Shown here piece after piece: positions 26,204-36,482 of a stretch of 64,000 nt of DNA. The translations under genes were made by a program, and so were the position numbers. The first letter of the stretch is position 1, and every line of letters begins with the position of its first letter. The stretch covers positions 1,351,001 through 1,415,000 of the forward strand of contig NZ_CP035501.1 in NCBI RefSeq assembly GCF_004135585.1, read 5' to 3'. Below the pieces are notes generated by a model, which had not been told where the DNA came from, did no database searches, and worked only from the letters and a program-made list of their open reading frames with translations. The DNA comes from Sphingosinicella sp. BN140058. GTDB lineage: Bacteria > Pseudomonadota > Alphaproteobacteria > Sphingomonadales > Sphingomonadaceae.

Positions 26204-27292
26204 ATGAACCGAGCGATGCGAACTCTGCTGCGCCGGGCCGGGACAGCCCTTCTCTTCCTGGTCATTGCGCTCTGCCTCGCGCCGAGTGTCGCGATGCCGC
26301 TGCTCGACCGTGTCTATCATCGCGGCGCCCCATCCGACCATTTCGACGGTGCCCGTTTCTTCAACCCGCTGGCCGCGCCCGTCCCCGGTCAAGGCAGCCC
26401 CGCGCGGTTCATCAATCGTTGGCTCAAGGGCGACAATCGCGCAGGCTGGCCGGACCGTGTTCCGGTCACACCAAGCCGGCCGCCGGCGCGGGTTGCCGGC
26501 GGCCGCATGCTGGTCACCTGGATCGGCCACGCGAGCGTGCTGGTCCAGGCCGACGGTCTCAACATCCTCACCGATCCGGTCTGGTCGGAACGCGCGTCGC
26601 CAATATTGTTCGCCGGGCCCAAGCGCGTGCGGGCGCCTGGCGTGCGGTTCGAGGATCTGCCGAGGATCGACCTCGTGCTGATCAGCCATAACCATTATGA
26701 TCATCTCGATCTTCCGACCCTGAAGCGCTTGTGGGCGCGCGACCGTCCGAAGATCGTCACCAGTCTCGGCAACGAGACCATCCTGCGCGCGGCCGGGATC
26801 GAAGCGGTCGCCGGCGACTGGCGCGGTGTCGTGCCGGTCACCGCCGAGACCCGCGTCGAGATTCTGCGCAACCACCATTGGAGCTCTCGCTGGGGCGCCG
26901 ACCGCAACCGCGCCTTGTGGTCCGCCTTCCGCGTCGACCTTCCCGGCGGCGCTCTGTTCTTCGCCGGCGACACCGGCTGGGGAGACGGCCGGTGGGTCGA
27001 GGAGGCCGCCGCCCGCGGTGGCTACCGCCTGGCGATCATTCCGATCGGCGCCTATGCGCCGCGCGACTTCATGAAGAACAACCATATCGATCCGGCCGAG
27101 GCGGTCGCGATCTTCGAGCGGCTGCGGCCGACGCGCGCGCTCGGCATCCACTGGGGCACCTTCCAGCTCACCTTCGAACCGATCGACGAACCGCGGCAAC
27201 GGCTGGAAGCGCTGAAGCGCGCGCACAAGATCGCCGAGGACGCGTTCGTGGCGACGGAGGTCGGGCGGACGATCGAAGTGCCTCGCATGTGA
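26204..27292 (+). CDS. MBL-fold hydrolase, NAPE-PLD/UlaG-like, membrane-anchored
   Basis: 362 residues. N-terminal hydrophobic segment (TALLFLVIALCLAPSVAMPLL) acts as signal or anchor. Metallo-beta-lactamase core: LVTWIGHASVLVQADGLNILTDPVWS, metal motif SHNHYDHLD, FFAGDTGWGDG, and IGIHWGTF-like GIHWGTFQLT near the end. The NHWSS-type HHWSSRWGADRNRALW and preceding FNPL region resemble bacterial N-acyl-phosphatidylethanolamine phospholipase D relatives. A lipid phosphodiesterase role is possible but unproven. Convergent with the VOC gene, separated by a perfect 16-bp hairpin. Confidence 0.88.
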   Translation: MNRAMRTLLRRAGTALLFLVIALCLAPSVAMPLLDRVYHRGAPSDHFDGARFFNPLAAPVPGQGSPARFINRWLKGDNRAGWPDRVPVTPSRPPARVAGGRMLVTWIGHASVLVQADGLNILTDPVWSERASPILFAGPKRVRAPGVRFEDLPRIDLVLISHNHYDHLDLPTLKRLWARDRPKIVTSLGNETILRAAGIEAVAGDWRGVVPVTAETRVEILRNHHWSSRWGADRNRALWSAFRVDLPGGALFFAGDTGWGDGRWVEEAAARGGYRLAIIPIGAYAPRDFMKNNHIDPAEAVAIFERLRPTRALGIHWGTFQLTFEPIDEPRQRLEALKRAHKIAEDAFVATEVGRTIEVPRM

Positions 27293-27294
27293 GC

Positions 27295-27331
27295 CCTTCT
27301 CTCCTCTTCCAGCACGGAAGAGGAGAGAAGG
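27295..27331. terminator. Perfect 16-bp inverted repeat between convergent genes
   Basis: CCTTCTCTCCTCTTCC pairs completely with GGAAGAGGAGAGAAGG around AGCAC. It starts 2 bp after the MBL-fold gene and ends 8 bp before the VOC gene. No T-run follows; polypyrimidine/polypurine arms are unusual for an intrinsic terminator, but position suggests bidirectional transcript-end structure. Confidence 0.55.
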
Positions 27332-27339
27332 AGCCAGGA

Positions 27340-27750
27340 TCAGTGTGCCGCGTCGGCGTCCCCGCCGCCAATACAGAAGGCACAAAGCTTGTTGCCGTCG
27401 AGATCCCGGAAGTAGGCGCCATAGAAGGCACGATCGCCTTCGGGCGTGCGAAGGCCCGGGCTGCCCTCGTCCGTGCCGCCCAGCGCGAGCGCCTGCGCGT
27501 GGAGGCGGTCGACCTTGGCGCGGCTGTCCACCGCGAGCGCCGCCATCGTGCCGTTGCCGGGCCGGGCTTCGCCGCCGTCATAGGGACAGGTGACGGCAAG
27601 GCCCGGGGCACGGCCGCCGGTGCCGTACATGGTGAAGCCGTTTTCCGGAAACTGCATCACCCGCCGACCGCCGATTTCGGCGAGCAGGGCGTCGTAGAAG
27701 GCGCGGGCCCGATCGATGTCGTTGGTACCGACCGTCGCGTAGCCGAGCAT
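27340..27750 (-). CDS. VOC family (glyoxalase/bleomycin resistance-like) protein
   Basis: 136 residues with the paired beta-alpha-beta-beta-beta modules of vicinal oxygen chelate proteins: MLGYATVGTNDIDRARAFYDALL at the start and GAYFRDLDGNKLCAFC at the end, where FRDLDGNKL is the usual metal-side Glu/Asp strand. The expected metal ligands are weak: no clear His near the N-terminus, so it may be a non-catalytic binding protein. Adjacent (4 bp) to a DUF3617 lipoprotein gene in the same direction. Confidence 0.88.
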   Translation of the reverse strand: MLGYATVGTNDIDRARAFYDALLAEIGGRRVMQFPENGFTMYGTGGRAPGLAVTCPYDGGEARPGNGTMAALAVDSRAKVDRLHAQALALGGTDEGSPGLRTPEGDRAFYGAYFRDLDGNKLCAFCIGGGDADAAH

Positions 27751-27754
27751 CGGC

Positions 27755-28303
27755 TCAGCTCTTCGCGCCGGCCGGGCATTCGCCGATCCGCCGCCCGCTG
27801 GTCGCGGTCTCGATCGTCATGCCCTGCTCCGGGCCGCCCATCTTCATCTTCATCTGCAGATCGTAGCGCTCGGCTTCGAAGGTGCCGGCCATGGTCATCG
27901 TCACGCCGGGCTGCCCATTCTCGCCCTTGCAGGTGAGAGTGCCGTCGATCTTGCCGCCGCTCGCCTTGAACCCTTCCGCCTTGCAGTTCGGATTCTGCTT
28001 GCCGGTGAACATCTTCGGATCGGACGTCTTCGCCTGTTCCTCGGTGATGCAGGTGGTCACCGTCGTTTTCTGCGCCTTCATCGCCTCGACGGCGCCGGCC
28101 GGCACCCCGGGGCCGCTGACCGCCTTGACCTCGGTGCGCATCTCCCACTGGCCGGGGCGGACCTGGATCGCTTCACCGGAGATGCCACCGGTGCCGTCGA
28201 CCGCAGCCCTCTGCTGATTGCCGTCGGCCTTGTCGCCGCCGCCCCCGCCGCACCCGGCAAGTGCCGCGACGCTCATTGCTGCCAGTGCGATTCTCAGCTT
28301 CAT
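27755..28303 (-). CDS. DUF3617 lipoprotein
   Basis: 182 residues. Lipobox AALAGC with Cys at about 18, followed by a Gly-rich linker. DUF3617 signature: RPGQWEMRTEV near residue 48, the paired Cys in TTCITEEQA and NPNCKAEGF, and GTLTCKGENGQPGVTMTMAGTFEAERYDLQMKMK. These are small periplasmic beta-rich proteins of unknown function. A second DUF3617 lipoprotein (29478) flanks the aminotransferase gene, all on the same strand. Confidence 0.88.
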   Translation of the reverse strand: MKLRIALAAMSVAALAGCGGGGGDKADGNQQRAAVDGTGGISGEAIQVRPGQWEMRTEVKAVSGPGVPAGAVEAMKAQKTTVTTCITEEQAKTSDPKMFTGKQNPNCKAEGFKASGGKIDGTLTCKGENGQPGVTMTMAGTFEAERYDLQMKMKMGGPEQGMTIETATSGRRIGECPAGAKS

Positions 28304-28326
28304 CTGTGCACTCCCTCTGTTTGCAG

Positions 28327-29457
28327 TCAGGCCGAAAGCTGTGCGACCAGGCGCGCAACGTCGGCGTCGTCATTGTAAAGATGCGGCGTGATCCGCATCG
28401 TATCGCCGCGCAGGCTGACATGGACGTTCGCCGCCGCCAGCCGCGCCTCGATGTCCTCGGGCATGCCGGCGCGATAGCGCACCGACAGGAAATGGGGTGC
28501 CCGGCCCGGCAACGCCTCGATGCCGTGATCGGCCAATTGGCCGGCGATATCGCCGGTGATCGCGCCCAACGCCTCGGAGATGTTTGCGACGCCCCAGTCG
28601 AGCAGTTGCGCGATCGCCGCGCCGGCGACCGGCAGCAGGGCGAAGTTGGAGCGCTCGCCCATGTCGAAGCGGCGTGCGCTCGGCTCCAGTTCCTGCGAAT
28701 AGCCGGCGAGGGACCGGAAATCCTCCGCCCCCTTGCGGGTGATCCACCCCTCCTCGAGCGGACGGCCGCCCTGATGTCGAGGCGAGACGTAGAGAAAGCC
28801 GACCGAGTAGGGGCCGAGCAGCCATTTGTAGGAGGCGGCGATCATGTAATCGGGATCGACCGCGGCGAGATCGAGCGGCAGCGCCCCCATTGACTGGGTG
28901 GTGTCGAGCACCAGAGCGGCACCCACCGATCGGCAGCGCCGGGCGATGGCTTCGACATCGATGCGAGTGCCGTGGATCCAGTGCACGTGCGGCGACACGA
29001 CCAGAGCGGTGCTGCCGTCGATCGCGTCCAGCAAAGCCGCGCTCCAGTCGCCGTCGCCCTCCGGCCGCGGCACCGTCACCACCTTCGCCTCGGCCTGCTG
29101 CGCCAGCGCCCGCGCCGCATAGATGCCCGACGGGAAATCGTCGGCCAGCGTGACGATCGTCTGGCCGGCGGTGACCGGCAGGTTGCGAAGCGCCGTCGCC
29201 ATGCCGTAGCTGACCGACGGGATGATCGCGATGTCGTCGGCCCGCGCGCCGATCAGACGCGCGTAGAGGCCGCGGACCCGTTCCGCCTCATCGAAGAAGC
29301 TGGCAGCATTGATCTCCCACGGGCGGCTCTTGCGCCGCAGCCCTTCCTCGCCCGCCTGCGCCGCCGCGATCAGCAAGGGCGACATCTTTGCACAATCGAA
29401 ATAGGCGATCTCGGCCGGGATCTCGAAGCGCGCCCGCTGGCAGGGAATGAGGGGCAT
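28327..29457 (-). CDS. Class V aminotransferase family PLP enzyme
   Basis: 376 residues from ATG 29457. The fold is that of cysteine desulfurase/isopenicillin N epimerase relatives: AYFDCAKMSPLL at the N-terminus, IPSVSYGMATALRNL, VVSPHVHWIHGTRIDVEAIA, ALVLDTTQSMGALPLDL (Asp that contacts the PLP pyridine nitrogen) and the Schiff-base lysine in DYMIAASYKWLLGPYSVGFLY. Lack of a C-terminal active-site Cys loop argues against a desulfurase. Substrate unknown. It sits between two DUF3617 lipoprotein genes. Confidence 0.88.
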   Translation of the reverse strand: MPLIPCQRARFEIPAEIAYFDCAKMSPLLIAAAQAGEEGLRRKSRPWEINAASFFDEAERVRGLYARLIGARADDIAIIPSVSYGMATALRNLPVTAGQTIVTLADDFPSGIYAARALAQQAEAKVVTVPRPEGDGDWSAALLDAIDGSTALVVSPHVHWIHGTRIDVEAIARRCRSVGAALVLDTTQSMGALPLDLAAVDPDYMIAASYKWLLGPYSVGFLYVSPRHQGGRPLEEGWITRKGAEDFRSLAGYSQELEPSARRFDMGERSNFALLPVAGAAIAQLLDWGVANISEALGAITGDIAGQLADHGIEALPGRAPHFLSVRYRAGMPEDIEARLAAANVHVSLRGDTMRITPHLYNDDADVARLVAQLSA

Positions 29458-29477
29458 GGCGATCGTCCGCGCGAAAA

Positions 29478-30011
29478 TCAGGCCGCCTTGTCGGCGGTCT
29501 GGTTGCCGTCCGCGCCGGGCGCAGGCGCCTGGCAGGTGGGGCCGGTCCGCTTGGCCGTGATCGTCTGCTTCATGGTGAAGTCGCCGTCGCCGGGCAGGTA
29601 GCTGGTCGTCTCGGCGGTCGCGTCCAGCGTATCGGCGGTGGAAGTTCCCGAGATGCTGACGTTGATCGGCCCCTTGCCGCCCCGCGTGCAGGTCAATTGC
29701 GCGTTGATCCGGCCCGACTTGACGTAGCTGCCCGGCTGATAGCTGCACTTGTAATCGGGGCCGACCAGCACGGCGGGCTCGGGCTTGCTGTCGGTGCCGG
29801 CAGCGATGCAGGCACTCGACGTCGCCTTGTCGCCGACCGCCGCCTTGAGCATCGGGGTCTTGCCGTCGGTGGAGCGGAAGGCGGTCGTCTCGAACGCGGT
29901 TTCCCACTGGCCCGCACCCATTGCCGCTGCCGCCGGTGCCTCGGCTTTCTTCTCTTCGGCCGCACCGCAACCCGCCACCAGACACAGCGACGCCAGCATC
30001 AATCTCCGCAT
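29478..30011 (-). CDS. DUF3617 lipoprotein (second copy)
   Basis: 177 residues; lipobox CLVAGC with Cys at about 15, then an Ala/Lys/Glu-rich linker. Core features match the family: [15 protein letters not shown], the Cys-bearing SSACIAAG and [54 protein letters not shown]. Same architecture as the protein at 27755 but diverged in sequence. Directly upstream of the aminotransferase gene (20 bp). Confidence 0.86.
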   Translation of the reverse strand: MRRLMLASLCLVAGCGAAEEKKAEAPAAAAMGAGQWETAFETTAFRSTDGKTPMLKAAVGDKATSSACIAAGTDSKPEPAVLVGPDYKCSYQPGSYVKSGRINAQLTCTRGGKGPINVSISGTSTADTLDATAETTSYLPGDGDFTMKQTITAKRTGPTCQAPAPGADGNQTADKAA

Positions 30012-30082
30012 CCCATCCCCCTTCTCTTCATTGTCGTGGTGGAACGGTAGCGCGGCGGCGATCGAATGACCATATAGGAGCC

Positions 30083-32287
<2,205 letters not shown>

Positions 32288-32326
32288 GCCGAGGCATCCT
32301 GGCCGCCGCGGCAAAGGATCGACGGA

Positions 32327-33103
32327 ATGGCGCGTATCTTCATCACCGGCAGCACCGACGGTCTCGGGCGAGCCGCAGCGGAGGCGCTCCTCGCCAGCGG
32401 CCATGAGGTCGTCTTGCATGCGCGCTCCCGGCAACGCGCTTCGACGGTCGCCGACCTCGTATCGCGCTCGGCCGGGGTGGCGGTCGGAGATCTCGCCAGC
32501 GCCGACGAAACGCGGGCCGTCGCCGATCAGGTGAATGCGATCGGCAGAATGGACGCAATCATCCACAATGCGGGCATCTATTTGGCGCCGACGCGCGGTG
32601 CGACTCCCGAAGGACACGCCACCACTTTCGCGGTCAACAGCCTGGCGCCCTACATCCTCACGGCCCTGATCGCCCGGCCCGATCGCCTCGTCTATCTCAG
32701 CAGCGGTCTGCACCGCGGCGGCGCGGGGTCGCTGCGGGATCTCGAATGGACGCGGCGGCCGTGGAACTCGGCACAGGCTTATGCCGAAAGCAAGCTGCAT
32801 GTCGCGGCGCTGGCCAATGCGCTGGCGCGGCGCTGGCCGAGAGTGCTCAGCAATGCCGTCGATCCCGGCTGGGTCCGCACGAAAATGGGCGGCGCCGCAG
32901 CCCCGGTCGATCTCGACACCGGCCAGCGTACCCAGAGCTGGCTCGCCAGCAGCGACGATCCCGCCGCGCTCGTGTCGGGCGGCTATTGGCACGCGATGCG
33001 GCAGGCCGAGCCTGCGGACGAAGTGAAGGACCCTGCCTTCCACGAGGCGCTGCTGCAGGCGCTGGCGGATCTTACAGGCGTCGCGCTTCCCCAAGACGAC
33101 TGA
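32327..33103 (+). CDS. Short-chain dehydrogenase/reductase
   Basis: 258 residues. Classical Rossmann signature FITGSTDGLGRAAAEALL, NAG motif IIHNAGIYLAP, catalytic Ser in LVYLSSGLHRGG and the Tyr-x-x-x-Lys in AYAESKLHVAALA. The insertion RDLEWTRRPWNSAQAY between Ser and Tyr is typical of the retinol dehydrogenase/light-dependent protochlorophyllide reductase-like branch. NAD(P)-dependent; substrate unknown. Follows uvrB by 39 bp, perhaps in the same transcript. Confidence 0.92.
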   Translation: MARIFITGSTDGLGRAAAEALLASGHEVVLHARSRQRASTVADLVSRSAGVAVGDLASADETRAVADQVNAIGRMDAIIHNAGIYLAPTRGATPEGHATTFAVNSLAPYILTALIARPDRLVYLSSGLHRGGAGSLRDLEWTRRPWNSAQAYAESKLHVAALANALARRWPRVLSNAVDPGWVRTKMGGAAAPVDLDTGQRTQSWLASSDDPAALVSGGYWHAMRQAEPADEVKDPAFHEALLQALADLTGVALPQDD

Positions 33104-33283
33104 CACGAATTCCGGAGGTTAAGCGGTGCGTCGCCTCCGGTTTTGAGCGGTCCGGATCGGGAATTCTGCCGATATCGCCACATGGAACTGCCGACTAGCG
33201 TCTCGCCGCGCCATCCCGGTGCGTCTCGCGCCTTCGCGACGATCGGGGCACTTCAGAGGATGGGCATATCGGGAGAATGCAAC

Positions 33284-34753
33284 GTGGCGTTCCGTGCTCC
33301 TCGTAAACCCTCACCGGGCCGGCCAGCCCGCTTCTCTTCCACCACGCTGCTGCGCTCGATGTCGATGCTGCTGACGTTCCTGATCGCCGCTTCGTCGCCG
33401 GGCATCGCGCAGCCGATGCTCGGGGAAGCCGGCCGCGTTACCCTCTTTCAGAACGTGCGCATCTTCGATGGGAAGACGCCAAGGCTGTCGACGCCGTCGA
33501 ACGTGCTTGTCCGGGGCAACGTCATAGAACGTATTTCCACCGATCCGATCGCGTCGGAACCGGGTGCGCAGGTGATCGAAGGCGGCGGCCGAACCCTGAT
33601 GCCCGGCCTCATCGATGCGCATTGGCATGCCATGCTGATCCGCCCGACGCCGGTCGAGGCGATTTCCGGCGACGTCGGATACATGAACCTCATTGCGGCG
33701 GACGAAGCCCGGGATACTTTGATGCGCGGCTTCACCACGGTTCGCGATGTCGGAGGTCCGGTCTTCGGCCTCAAGCAGGCGATCGACGACGGCATCGTGC
33801 CCGGGCCACGCATCTACCCGTCCGGAGCGATGATCACCGTCACCAGCGGCCATGGCGACTTTCGTCAGCTCTCGGATCTGCCGCGTCAGATCGGCGGACC
33901 GCCGACTCGCGGCGAGCAGATTGGCGGCTTCGCGATCGCCGACGGCCCGGACGAAATGCGTGTCAGAGTCCGCGAGCAGTTGATGCGAGGGGCTTCGCAG
34001 ATCAAGCTTACGGGGGGCGGTGGGGTTTCGTCGCCATTCAGTCCGATCGACGTCGTGACCTTTGGCGATGCCGAGCTTCGCGCTGCCGTGGAGGCCGCGC
34101 GCAACTGGGGCACCTATGTCACGGTGCACGCCTTCACCGACGACGCCATTCGACTGGCGATCGACGCCGGCGCTCTCTGCATCGAACATGGCTTCCTGAT
34201 GAGCGAGGCTATGGCCCGAACGATCGCCGACAAGGGCATTTGGCTGAGCGCGCAGCCGCTGCCCGAGGCAATGCGGACGGGCCTTCCGCCGGGGTCCGTT
34301 CAGCGCGAAAAAGCATATGCGGTCTTCCCCGGCATCGCCAGAACCTATGCCCTGGCGCGCAAGTACAAGATCAAGGTGGCGTGGGGTACGGACGTGCTGT
34401 TCTCGCGCGCCCTCGCCCAGCAACAGGGCGCGATCCTGGCCTCGCTCGGCCGGTGGTACACGCCCGCCGAGGCCTTGATCATGGCAACTTCGACCAATGC
34501 CGAGCTGCTCGCCCTGTCCGGCAAGCGCAACCCCTATCGGCGCAGGCTCGGCATCGTCGAGACCGGCGCATTTGCCGACCTTCTGCTGGTCGACGGTAAT
34601 CCCTTGCAGGACCTCAATCTCGTCGCCGATCCTGGACGGAGCTTCGTCGTCATCATGAAGGATGGCATTCTTCACAAGAACGCGCTGGTGGATGATCCGG
34701 AACGGCAATCACGAGGTGGAAAACCTCGGAGATTTGCTCAGAGCCGAGTGTGA
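33284..34753 (+). CDS. Exported amidohydrolase family protein
   Basis: 489 residues from GTG 33284 with GGGAGA 7 nt upstream; ATG 33359 is an alternative giving a shorter signal. A basic N-region precedes the hydrophobic core SMSMLLTFLIAASSPGIAQ. Metal-dependent amidohydrolase barrel: NVRIFDGKTPRLS, metal motif LIDAHWHAML (His-Trp-His variant), MRGFTTVRDVGGP, the metal-bridging Lys in QIKLTGGGGV, TVHAFTDDAIRLAI, IEHGFLMSE, WGTDVLFS, and ATSTNAELL. It resembles imidazolonepropionase-like Xaa-Pro dipeptidases. Substrate unknown; likely periplasmic. Confidence 0.87.
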   Translation: MAFRAPRKPSPGRPARFSSTTLLRSMSMLLTFLIAASSPGIAQPMLGEAGRVTLFQNVRIFDGKTPRLSTPSNVLVRGNVIERISTDPIASEPGAQVIEGGGRTLMPGLIDAHWHAMLIRPTPVEAISGDVGYMNLIAADEARDTLMRGFTTVRDVGGPVFGLKQAIDDGIVPGPRIYPSGAMITVTSGHGDFRQLSDLPRQIGGPPTRGEQIGGFAIADGPDEMRVRVREQLMRGASQIKLTGGGGVSSPFSPIDVVTFGDAELRAAVEAARNWGTYVTVHAFTDDAIRLAIDAGALCIEHGFLMSEAMARTIADKGIWLSAQPLPEAMRTGLPPGSVQREKAYAVFPGIARTYALARKYKIKVAWGTDVLFSRALAQQQGAILASLGRWYTPAEALIMATSTNAELLALSGKRNPYRRRLGIVETGAFADLLLVDGNPLQDLNLVADPGRSFVVIMKDGILHKNALVDDPERQSRGGKPRRFAQSRV

Positions 34754-34791
34754 CGACGATGAAATCCCGATATTGACCGCTGGGCGGCGGG

Positions 34792-34881
34792 TTACCTGGA
34801 GCGACCCGGCCATAGACCGACTTGTGCCTGGGTTGCAGCCGGCCAGGCGGACAAAACAAGCAGAGCGAAGACAAAACGCAT
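34792..34881 (-). CDS. Orphan signal peptide ORF (possible gene remnant)
   Basis: 29 codons from ATG 34881 to TAA 34792. It encodes MRFVFALLVLSAWPAATQAQ, a textbook signal peptide with an AQA-Q cleavage site, then only nine more residues. In another frame, the sequence beyond the stop stays open for about 45 codons, overlapping antisense to the amidohydrolase C-terminus. Either a decayed secreted-protein gene or a chance frame; AGATTG is the only weak ribosome site. Confidence 0.35.
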   Translation of the reverse strand: MRFVFALLVLSAWPAATQAQVGLWPGRSR

Positions 34882-35201
34882 ACGCAATCTACCTTTCGAT
34901 CGCATCTTCTCGAATCCGCCGATTTTCTTAATCAGAAATCTCCCGAAATGCGGTCGGGAAATACCCGATGGCTTTCAGCGAGGCTTGCCGGGAAACGCGG
35001 GTGACCCGCTTCGACCCTCTTCCACTTCCGCTCGGCAGGCACTGGCGGCGACACTCGCCGACAGACCATCACACCGCCTGCGATCTGCGCACGCACGCTC
35101 GCTGGTCTGCGCTAAGCCGGCGGTCTGGCGAAAGTCTTCGCGGGGGTGATGTGTCGGCGGAACGATCTCGACAGCCGCCGCGGGTCCACTAGGAACGCAG
35201 C
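34882..35201. other. Intergenic region upstream of alpha/beta hydrolase
   Basis: About 320 bp with no supported gene. A run of low-GC sequence (CCGATTTTCTTAATCAGAAATC near 34918-34940) is the most AT-rich stretch locally and may hold a promoter, but no hexamer pair is convincing. Confidence 0.45.
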
Positions 35202-36440
35202 ATGCGTTCGTTTCCGATCCGGCTCTTCTCAGCCGCCCTCCTCGCCCCCGCAATCCTGGCCCAGACATCCCTCGCCCAGGCCCAGCCGATCGCAGCGCCA
35301 GTCGCGGCCGTTCAATCCTGGCTGGCGCGGCCCGAATCCGCACGCCGGGCGGACGATCCGGCCCTTGTCCGTCCTTTGACTCGGGCGCAGGCGGAGCGTG
35401 TCCTGACACTGCTTGGGGTCGATCGCCGGCGTGCCGTCGCGGCAGAGGCGGCGGAGGCTATCGCGGCCAGGCAGATTGCGGTCGGCGACAAGGTCCTGAA
35501 GTGGGAGAGCAAGCTTTTCGGCACCGTCCCCTGGGGCAAGCGCAGCCTGTGGATTTCCATGCACGGCGGCGGCAATGCGGAGCCCGCCGTCAACGACCGG
35601 CAATGGCAGAACCAGATCCGCCTCTACGCGCCCGCGGAAGGCATCTACCTTGCTCCGCGGGCACCGACCGACAGCTGGAACCTGTGGCACGAGGCGCATA
35701 TCGATCCTTTGTTTCAGCGGCTGATCGACGCTCAGGTCGCGGTCAACGGGGTCGACCCGAACAGGGTCTATCTGATGGGCTATTCGGCCGGCGGCGACGG
35801 CGTCTGGCAATTGGCGCCACGCATGGCGGATCGCTTCGCCGCCGCGGCCATGATGGCGGGCCATCCGAACGAGGCCGGAATGCTCGGCTTGCGCAACCTT
35901 CCCTTCGCCATCTTCATGGGCGGGGCCGATGCGGCTTATGACCGGAACCGAATCGCGGCTGAGCGCGCCGCCGAGTTCGACCGACTGCAGGCGGCCGATC
36001 CCGGCGGATACGTCCACATGGCGCGCATCTACCCCGGCCTGCCCCACTGGATGGATCGCAAGGATGCCGAGGCACTGCCGTGGATGGCCGGCTTCACCCG
36101 CAACCCATGGCCGAAGCGCATCGTGTGGGTGCAGGACGACGTCACCCATGATCGTTTTTATTGGCTGCGCCTCCGCGATGCCGAGGCGGCGAAAGCGGGC
36201 GATACGATCATTGCCGATGTCGACGGGCAGACGATCACCGTGACCGGGGCGGTTCCCGCGGGAACGACGCTGCGCCTTTCCGATCGGCTGGTCGACCTCG
36301 ATCGGCCGATCCGAGTGATCGTCAACAACCGGATCGCCCATTCCGGGAGGATCGCGCGAACGGCGAGCGCGATCCAGCAGTCGCTGCTGGAGCGCATGGA
36401 TCCGGATTCTGCCGCGACTGCAGTGCTTCGCCTCGACTGA
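35202..36440 (+). CDS. Exported alpha/beta hydrolase (polyhydroxybutyrate depolymerase/esterase-like)
   Basis: 412 residues. Signal peptide RLFSAALLAPAILAQTSLAQAQ. A helical N-terminal segment is followed by the hydrolase core: KRSLWISMHGGGNAEPAVNDRQW (oxyanion HGGG), NRVYLMGYSAGGDGVWQLAPRMADRF with nucleophile Ser in GYSAGG, FAIFMGGADAAYDRNR (acid) and IYPGLPHWMDRKD (His). The C-terminal 110 residues form a separate beta-rich region ending QSLLERMDPDSAATAVL. Likely a periplasmic or secreted esterase or depolymerase. Confidence 0.85.
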   Translation: MRSFPIRLFSAALLAPAILAQTSLAQAQPIAAPVAAVQSWLARPESARRADDPALVRPLTRAQAERVLTLLGVDRRRAVAAEAAEAIAARQIAVGDKVLKWESKLFGTVPWGKRSLWISMHGGGNAEPAVNDRQWQNQIRLYAPAEGIYLAPRAPTDSWNLWHEAHIDPLFQRLIDAQVAVNGVDPNRVYLMGYSAGGDGVWQLAPRMADRFAAAAMMAGHPNEAGMLGLRNLPFAIFMGGADAAYDRNRIAAERAAEFDRLQAADPGGYVHMARIYPGLPHWMDRKDAEALPWMAGFTRNPWPKRIVWVQDDVTHDRFYWLRLRDAEAAKAGDTIIADVDGQTITVTGAVPAGTTLRLSDRLVDLDRPIRVIVNNRIAHSGRIARTASAIQQSLLERMDPDSAATAVLRLD

Positions 36441-36482
36441 ACCTGCTTGTTCGACGTGATCCCGCGCCCAAAGCTGCGCAGC

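Noticed and set aside
30012..30082. Possible LexA/SOS box before uvrB
   Set aside because: No GTTC-N7-GTTC or GAAC-N7-GAAC pair is present; only single GAAC occurs.
34968..35192. 74-codon frame upstream of the alpha/beta hydrolase
   Set aside because: Arg/His-rich shadow composition, no ribosome site, and it ends against the real gene start.
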